From the NCBI RefSeq assembly GCF_003852315.1, contig NZ_CP027762.1:2895501-2959500 (forward strand): DNA of 64,000 nucleotides. Reading direction: 5' to 3'. Of this stretch, positions 60,967 through 64,000 are shown in pieces. The number at the start of each line of letters is the position of its first letter. Positions within the stretch are counted from its first letter, which is position 1. The stretch is from Pseudomonas sp. LBUM920 (GTDB taxonomy: Bacteria; Pseudomonadota; Gammaproteobacteria; Pseudomonadales; Pseudomonadaceae). The notes beneath the pieces are model-generated. The model saw only the letters and a program-made list of their open reading frames with translations, was not told the origin of the DNA and made no database searches. A program made the translations under genes and the position numbers.

Positions 60967-61272
60967 GGGGCGTAATCCTCTTTCTTTGTGATTGTCGGCA
61001 GCGTCTGTCTGCGAGGTTTTTAAAGTGTATACGCTAATTTTTTGAAATGGGAAGCCTACTTTCGCAAATTTATTTTTTGGCCATATTTATCCTGTTTAAC
61101 GCGTTTTGGTCCGTAAATGCTCGGTATGTTTCGATTGGTAACGAATTGGCGCGCCGCTTGCAGTCCGCCTGCAATTCAGGTCTTATCGTTATTAATTGGC
61201 GTATACGCTATAAAAGTGCACTAGAGTGAAGCGCAGTGCTTGAACTTGGTGCAGCCCCACAGGAGACAGGAA
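60967..61272. promoter_or_regulatory. nicC-nicX divergent control region with candidate NicR operators
   Basis: GTATACGCTA occurs at 61027-61036 and 61201-61210. The right site is centred on the perfect palindrome GCGTATACGC (61199-61208); the left has one mismatch (GTGTATACGC). One lies near each divergent gene and the right one overlaps a TATAAA-like -10. The intervening DNA is AT-rich. NicR of P. putida is a MarR repressor of just these two transcripts, so these are the likely operators. Confidence 0.75.
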
Positions 61273-62325
61273 ATGCCGGTAAGCGATTGCGAACTGACCC
61301 AGATGTTTGAACACGTGCTGAAGCTGTCGAAGGTCGACCCGACGCAGAGCGTTGCCGTGCTCAAGAGCCATTACTCCGACGCACGCACCGTGCGCGCGGC
61401 AATGGACGCGGCGCAGCGCCTGGGGGCCAAGGTGTATGCGGTGGAGCTGCCGTCGTTCAATCACCCGCGTGCGATGGGCAATGACATGACCGCCTACTGC
61501 GGCGACACCGCGCTCACCGGCAACATTGCCGCCCAGCGTGCGCTGGAAGCCGCCGACCTGGTGGTTGACACGATGATGCTGCTGCATTCGCCGGAACAGG
61601 AGCAGATCCTCAAGACCGGCACGCGCATCCTGCTGGCCGTGGAGCCGCCGGAAGTGCTGGCGCGCATGCTGCCCACCGAAGAAGACAAGGTGCGTGTGCT
61701 GGCGGCCGAGCAATTGCTGAAAAAGGCGCGTTCGATTCAGGTCAAATCCCGCGCGGGCAGTGATTTTCGCGCCGCCTTGGGGCAGTACCCGTCGGTGACC
61801 GAATACGGTTTTGCCGATGAGCCTGGGCGCTGGGACCACTGGCCCAGCGGTTTCCTGTTCTCCTGGCCCAACGAGGAAACCGCCGAGGGCGTGCTGGTGC
61901 TGGACGTCGGCGACATCCTCCTGCCATTCAAGACCTACACCCGCGAGAAGATCACGCTGGAAATCGAGAAGGGCTTTATCACCAGGATCCACGGTGGTTT
62001 CGAGGCTGAGTACCTGCGTGATTACATGAAGTACTTCAACGATCCGGAGGTGTACGGCATCTCCCATATCGGCTGGGGCTTGCAGCCAAAAGCGCAGTGG
62101 ACCGCCATGGGTTTGCATGACAAGAACGACGGCATGTGCATGGACGCGCGGGCGTTCTATGGCAATTTCCTGTTCTCCACCGGGCCGAATACCGAAGTGG
62201 GCGGCACGCGCAAGACGCCGTGCCACATGGACATCCCGCTGCGTCATTGCGATGTGTACCTGGATGACGAGGCGGTGGTTATCGCCGGTGACGTAGTCGC
62301 CCCGGCAGCCTCTCTGGCCCGCTGA
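61273..62325 (+). CDS. nicX: 2,5-dihydroxypyridine 5,6-dioxygenase
   Basis: A 350-residue Fe(II) extradiol-type dioxygenase that opens 2,5-dihydroxypyridine to N-formylmaleamate. The length equals P. putida NicX, and its reported iron ligands fall in place: His265 (YGISHIGWG), His318 and Asp320 (KTPCHMDIPL). The ATG at 61273 follows AGGAGACAGG. It is transcribed away from nicC, probably together with nicR or from its own NicR-controlled promoter. Confidence 0.96.
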   Translation: MPVSDCELTQMFEHVLKLSKVDPTQSVAVLKSHYSDARTVRAAMDAAQRLGAKVYAVELPSFNHPRAMGNDMTAYCGDTALTGNIAAQRALEAADLVVDTMMLLHSPEQEQILKTGTRILLAVEPPEVLARMLPTEEDKVRVLAAEQLLKKARSIQVKSRAGSDFRAALGQYPSVTEYGFADEPGRWDHWPSGFLFSWPNEETAEGVLVLDVGDILLPFKTYTREKITLEIEKGFITRIHGGFEAEYLRDYMKYFNDPEVYGISHIGWGLQPKAQWTAMGLHDKNDGMCMDARAFYGNFLFSTGPNTEVGGTRKTPCHMDIPLRHCDVYLDDEAVVIAGDVVAPAASLAR

Positions 62326-62335
62326 AGATCCCAAT

Positions 62336-62438
62336 GTGGGAGCGGGCTTGTGTGGGAGCGGGCTTGCTCGCGAATGCGGTGTGCCAGTCAATACATCTTT
62401 AGCTGATACGCCGCCTTCGCGAGCAAGCCCCCTCCCAC
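62336..62438. repeat. REP doublet with a duplicated head
   Basis: GTGGGAGCGGGCTTG is repeated in direct orientation at the left end (62336 and 62351) before the normal facing pair. It lies between nicX and nicR. Confidence 0.9.
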
Positions 62439-62530
62439 CGTTCTAACCGTGTTTCCTCGATGAGAAACTTGAGTCGATCCGGTAAGCCAGCCATCATGCC
62501 TCCCCATCGCCAATCACCACCGAGCCCGCC

Positions 62531-62965
62531 GTGCCTGATTCCTACGTTTTCTCTGAACAAGTTGGCCACCTGCTGCGCAAGGCCTACCAGCGCCACCTGG
62601 CGATCTTTCAGCAGAATGTCGGCGACTCCCAGCTCACCGCCGTGCAGTTCGTTACCCTGTGTGCCCTGCGCGATCACGGAGCAAGTTCTCTCACCGAACT
62701 GGTCAAGGCCACGGCCGTTGACCAGGCGACCATTCGCGGCATTGTCGAGCGGCTCAAGGCCAAGGAACTGATCACGCTGGAGCCGGACCCGCAGGACAAG
62801 CGCAAGGTGGTGGTGGATTTGTCTGCCGCAGGCGCCGACCTCGTCGCGCAAACCGCGCCGCGCGCCGCGCAGATCAGCGAACTGACCCTGAGCAACCTCA
62901 ACCCGGCCGAGCGCGTGGCGGTGTTGTTCCTGCTGCGCAAGATGATCGACGACCCGCAGCAATAG
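62531..62965 (+). CDS. nicR: MarR-family repressor of the nic genes
   Basis: A 144-residue MarR protein with the winged helix ASSLTELVKATAVDQATIRG and the wing LEPDPQDKRKVVVDLSAAG. Its place between nicX and nicA is that of NicR, the 6-hydroxynicotinate-responsive repressor of nicC and nicX transcription in P. putida. The best start is GTG at 62531 with only a weak upstream ribosome site. A REP doublet lies between it and nicX. Confidence 0.9.
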   Translation: MPDSYVFSEQVGHLLRKAYQRHLAIFQQNVGDSQLTAVQFVTLCALRDHGASSLTELVKATAVDQATIRGIVERLKAKELITLEPDPQDKRKVVVDLSAAGADLVAQTAPRAAQISELTLSNLNPAERVAVLFLLRKMIDDPQQ

Positions 62966-62976
62966 TGGGCGCCCCG

Positions 62977-63199
62977 TAGCCAGCCGGCTTGTAACGACCA
63001 ACGGCTTGATATGGCGAGCAGGCTTGATATGGCTAGCGGGCTTGATGTGGCGACCAGGCTTGTAGTGGCGAGCGGGCTTGCCCCGCGTTGGGCTGCGAAG
63101 CAGCCCCAAACCCTGCCATAAGGTTCACCTGAATAAACCCATTGCCTGAGCAAGGTGCCGCTTCGCGCCCCAACGCGGGGCAAGCCCGCTGGCCACAAC
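62977..63199. repeat. 18-bp tandem array joined to a REP-like inverted repeat, nicR-nicA gap
   Basis: Six 18-bp units (for example GGCTAGCGGGCTTGATGT and GGCGACCAGGCTTGTAGT, 62977-63084) lead into the same inverted core as in the nicE-nicF gap. Only one inverted unit remains on the right. No gene in this part of the gap. Confidence 0.85.
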
Positions 63200-63263
63200 C
63201 ATCACAAACCTGCGTACGTCAGAGTAAGCCCAACCCCTTGGCATCGTTTTTGCTCGGTGTTGA

Positions 63264-63352
63264 TGTAGTAGCCACTTCACGATTCAAGTGTGTCGCGAGA
63301 CCCCAGGTCCGCGATGCTTTTTTTTGACTGTTTCGTGTAGTAGCCACTTCAC
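63264..63352. promoter_or_regulatory. Two identical 17-bp sites upstream of nicA
   Basis: TGTAGTAGCCACTTCAC occurs exactly twice, at 63264-63280 and 63336-63352, 72 bp apart, the second 21 bases before the nicA ATG. Identical direct repeats in a promoter suggest a regulator or duplication. In P. putida nicAB is under NicS control, so a NicS-type site is the first guess. Confidence 0.5.
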
Positions 63353-63373
63353 CAACTGACACAGGCGAAGCGA

Positions 63374-63865
63374 ATGATCAGTCCCTCCATCACGGTTGCA
63401 CTAGAGGTCAATGGCCGCACCCACGAAGTCAGCGCCATGGCGGACACGCCGCTGTTGCTGGTGCTGCGCAATGACCTGGCACTCAACGGCCCCAAGTACG
63501 GCTGCGGCCTGGGTGAGTGCGGCGCCTGCACGGTGATCATCGACGGTGTCGCGGCACGCTCATGTGTGTTCCCGCTGGCGGGCGCGGCAGGGCGTGAAAT
63601 CGTCACCCTCGAAGGCCTCGGCACACGCCAGGCGCCGCACCCGGTGCAGCAGGCGTTTATCGACGAGCAAGCCGCGCAATGCGGCTACTGCCTCAACGGC
63701 ATGATCATGACGGCCAAAGCCTTGCTCGACCGTAATCCCAATCCCAGCGAAGCCCAGATCCGCAACGAACTCTCGGGCAACCTCTGCCGCTGCGGCACCC
63801 ATATCGAAATCCTGCGCGCCGTATTGCGTGCTGCTCACCTCTTGACCGTGGATGGCCGACCATGA
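63374..63865 (+). CDS. nicA: Nicotinate dehydrogenase small (2Fe-2S) subunit
   Basis: A 163-residue iron-sulfur subunit of the xanthine-dehydrogenase family. The plant-ferredoxin-type cluster is in KYGCGLGECGACTV and the second cluster in QCGYCLNGMIMTAKALL with GNLCRCGTHIEI. With NicB it hydroxylates nicotinate to 6-hydroxynicotinate. It overlaps nicB by four bases (ATGA). Confidence 0.94.
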   Translation: MISPSITVALEVNGRTHEVSAMADTPLLLVLRNDLALNGPKYGCGLGECGACTVIIDGVAARSCVFPLAGAAGREIVTLEGLGTRQAPHPVQQAFIDEQAAQCGYCLNGMIMTAKALLDRNPNPSEAQIRNELSGNLCRCGTHIEILRAVLRAAHLLTVDGRP

Positions 63866-64000
63866 CCGATATCCCACTTTCCCGTGACCAGTGGCTGGCC
63901 AAGACGGGCGTCTTGTTGATCGTCGACGATGTGCTGCCGCCCTCCGGCCCGGTGGCCAAGGGCGGCACGCCGACTGTGAAACCCAAAGAGCTGGGGCTGT
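63862..64000 (+). CDS. nicB: Nicotinate dehydrogenase large subunit, 5' part (cut by window edge)
   Basis: The frame starts in an ATGA overlap with nicA and runs open to the window edge. The visible N-terminus, MTDIPLSRDQWLAKTGVLLI and DDVLPPSGPVAKGGTPTVKP, resembles the first residues of NicB, whose full protein joins molybdopterin-binding and cytochrome c domains. The call rests mainly on position after nicA. Confidence 0.85.
   Translation, partial: MTDIPLSRDQWLAKTGVLLIVDDVLPPSGPVAKGGTPTVKPKELGL

Overview
The window is a chromosomal segment of a high-GC pseudomonad, most like the Pseudomonas fluorescens group. The evidence is a GlgE-type glycogen operon end (treS tail and glgB), a stand-alone aroA, an ssuF-type gene, a complete-looking nic (nicotinate) cluster, and many REP hairpins of the GTGGGAGCGGGCTTGCTCGCGAA type. 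No tRNA, rRNA, CRISPR array, prophage or insertion sequence was seen. Function calls come from motifs and remembered families, not from database searches.

Layout. 1-11.4 kb: glgB, a membrane diguanylate cyclase, a soluble hybrid histidine kinase, an exported CAP-domain protein, a probable deletion scar holding the 3' ends of an MFS gene and a LysR gene, a GNAT enzyme, a small exported repeat protein, a TetR/flavin-reductase pair and aroA. 11.7-28.3 kb: an AA10 LPMO lacking a signal peptide, a CLC channel, a crotonase, nudC, a TSUP permease, phosphatidylcholine synthase, a methyltransferase, mdeB, nrdB behind paired NrdR boxes, and a hydroxyamino-acid/D-amino-acid group (DSD1-like enzyme, DauR-like regulator, ridA, dehydratase). 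28.4-34.2 kb: an ECF sigma/anti-sigma pair, an ssu-like ABC transporter, ssuF, and a tandem array of about 255-bp units. 34.2-42.0 kb: a 1115-residue repeat protein with an HrpK-like C-terminus, patB, a small redox operon and a MocR regulator. 42.0-43.0 kb: two inverted copies of a roughly 330-bp element around two REP hairpins.

43.0-54.6 kb: a LysR regulator diverges from a tight ten-gene operon. It encodes two sister binding proteins, an FAD 2-hydroxyacid dehydrogenase, an aminotransferase, two permeases and an ATPase, a cysteine-dioxygenase-like enzyme, a glutathione transferase, and an 899-residue fusion of four rhodanese domains to a cystathionine beta-lyase. I read it as an uptake and breakdown system for a sulfur-containing amino or hydroxy acid. 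It is the best candidate here for an undescribed pathway.

54.6-64.0 kb: the nicotinate maleamate pathway. nicC-nicD-nicE-nicF-nicT run leftward and end with an exported nucleoside hydrolase; nicX-nicR-nicA-nicB (cut by the window edge) run rightward. Palindromic GTATACGCTA sites between nicC and nicX are probable NicR operators. NicA/NicB hydroxylate nicotinate, NicC makes 2,5-dihydroxypyridine, NicX opens the ring, NicD deformylates, NicF deamidates and NicE converts maleate to fumarate.
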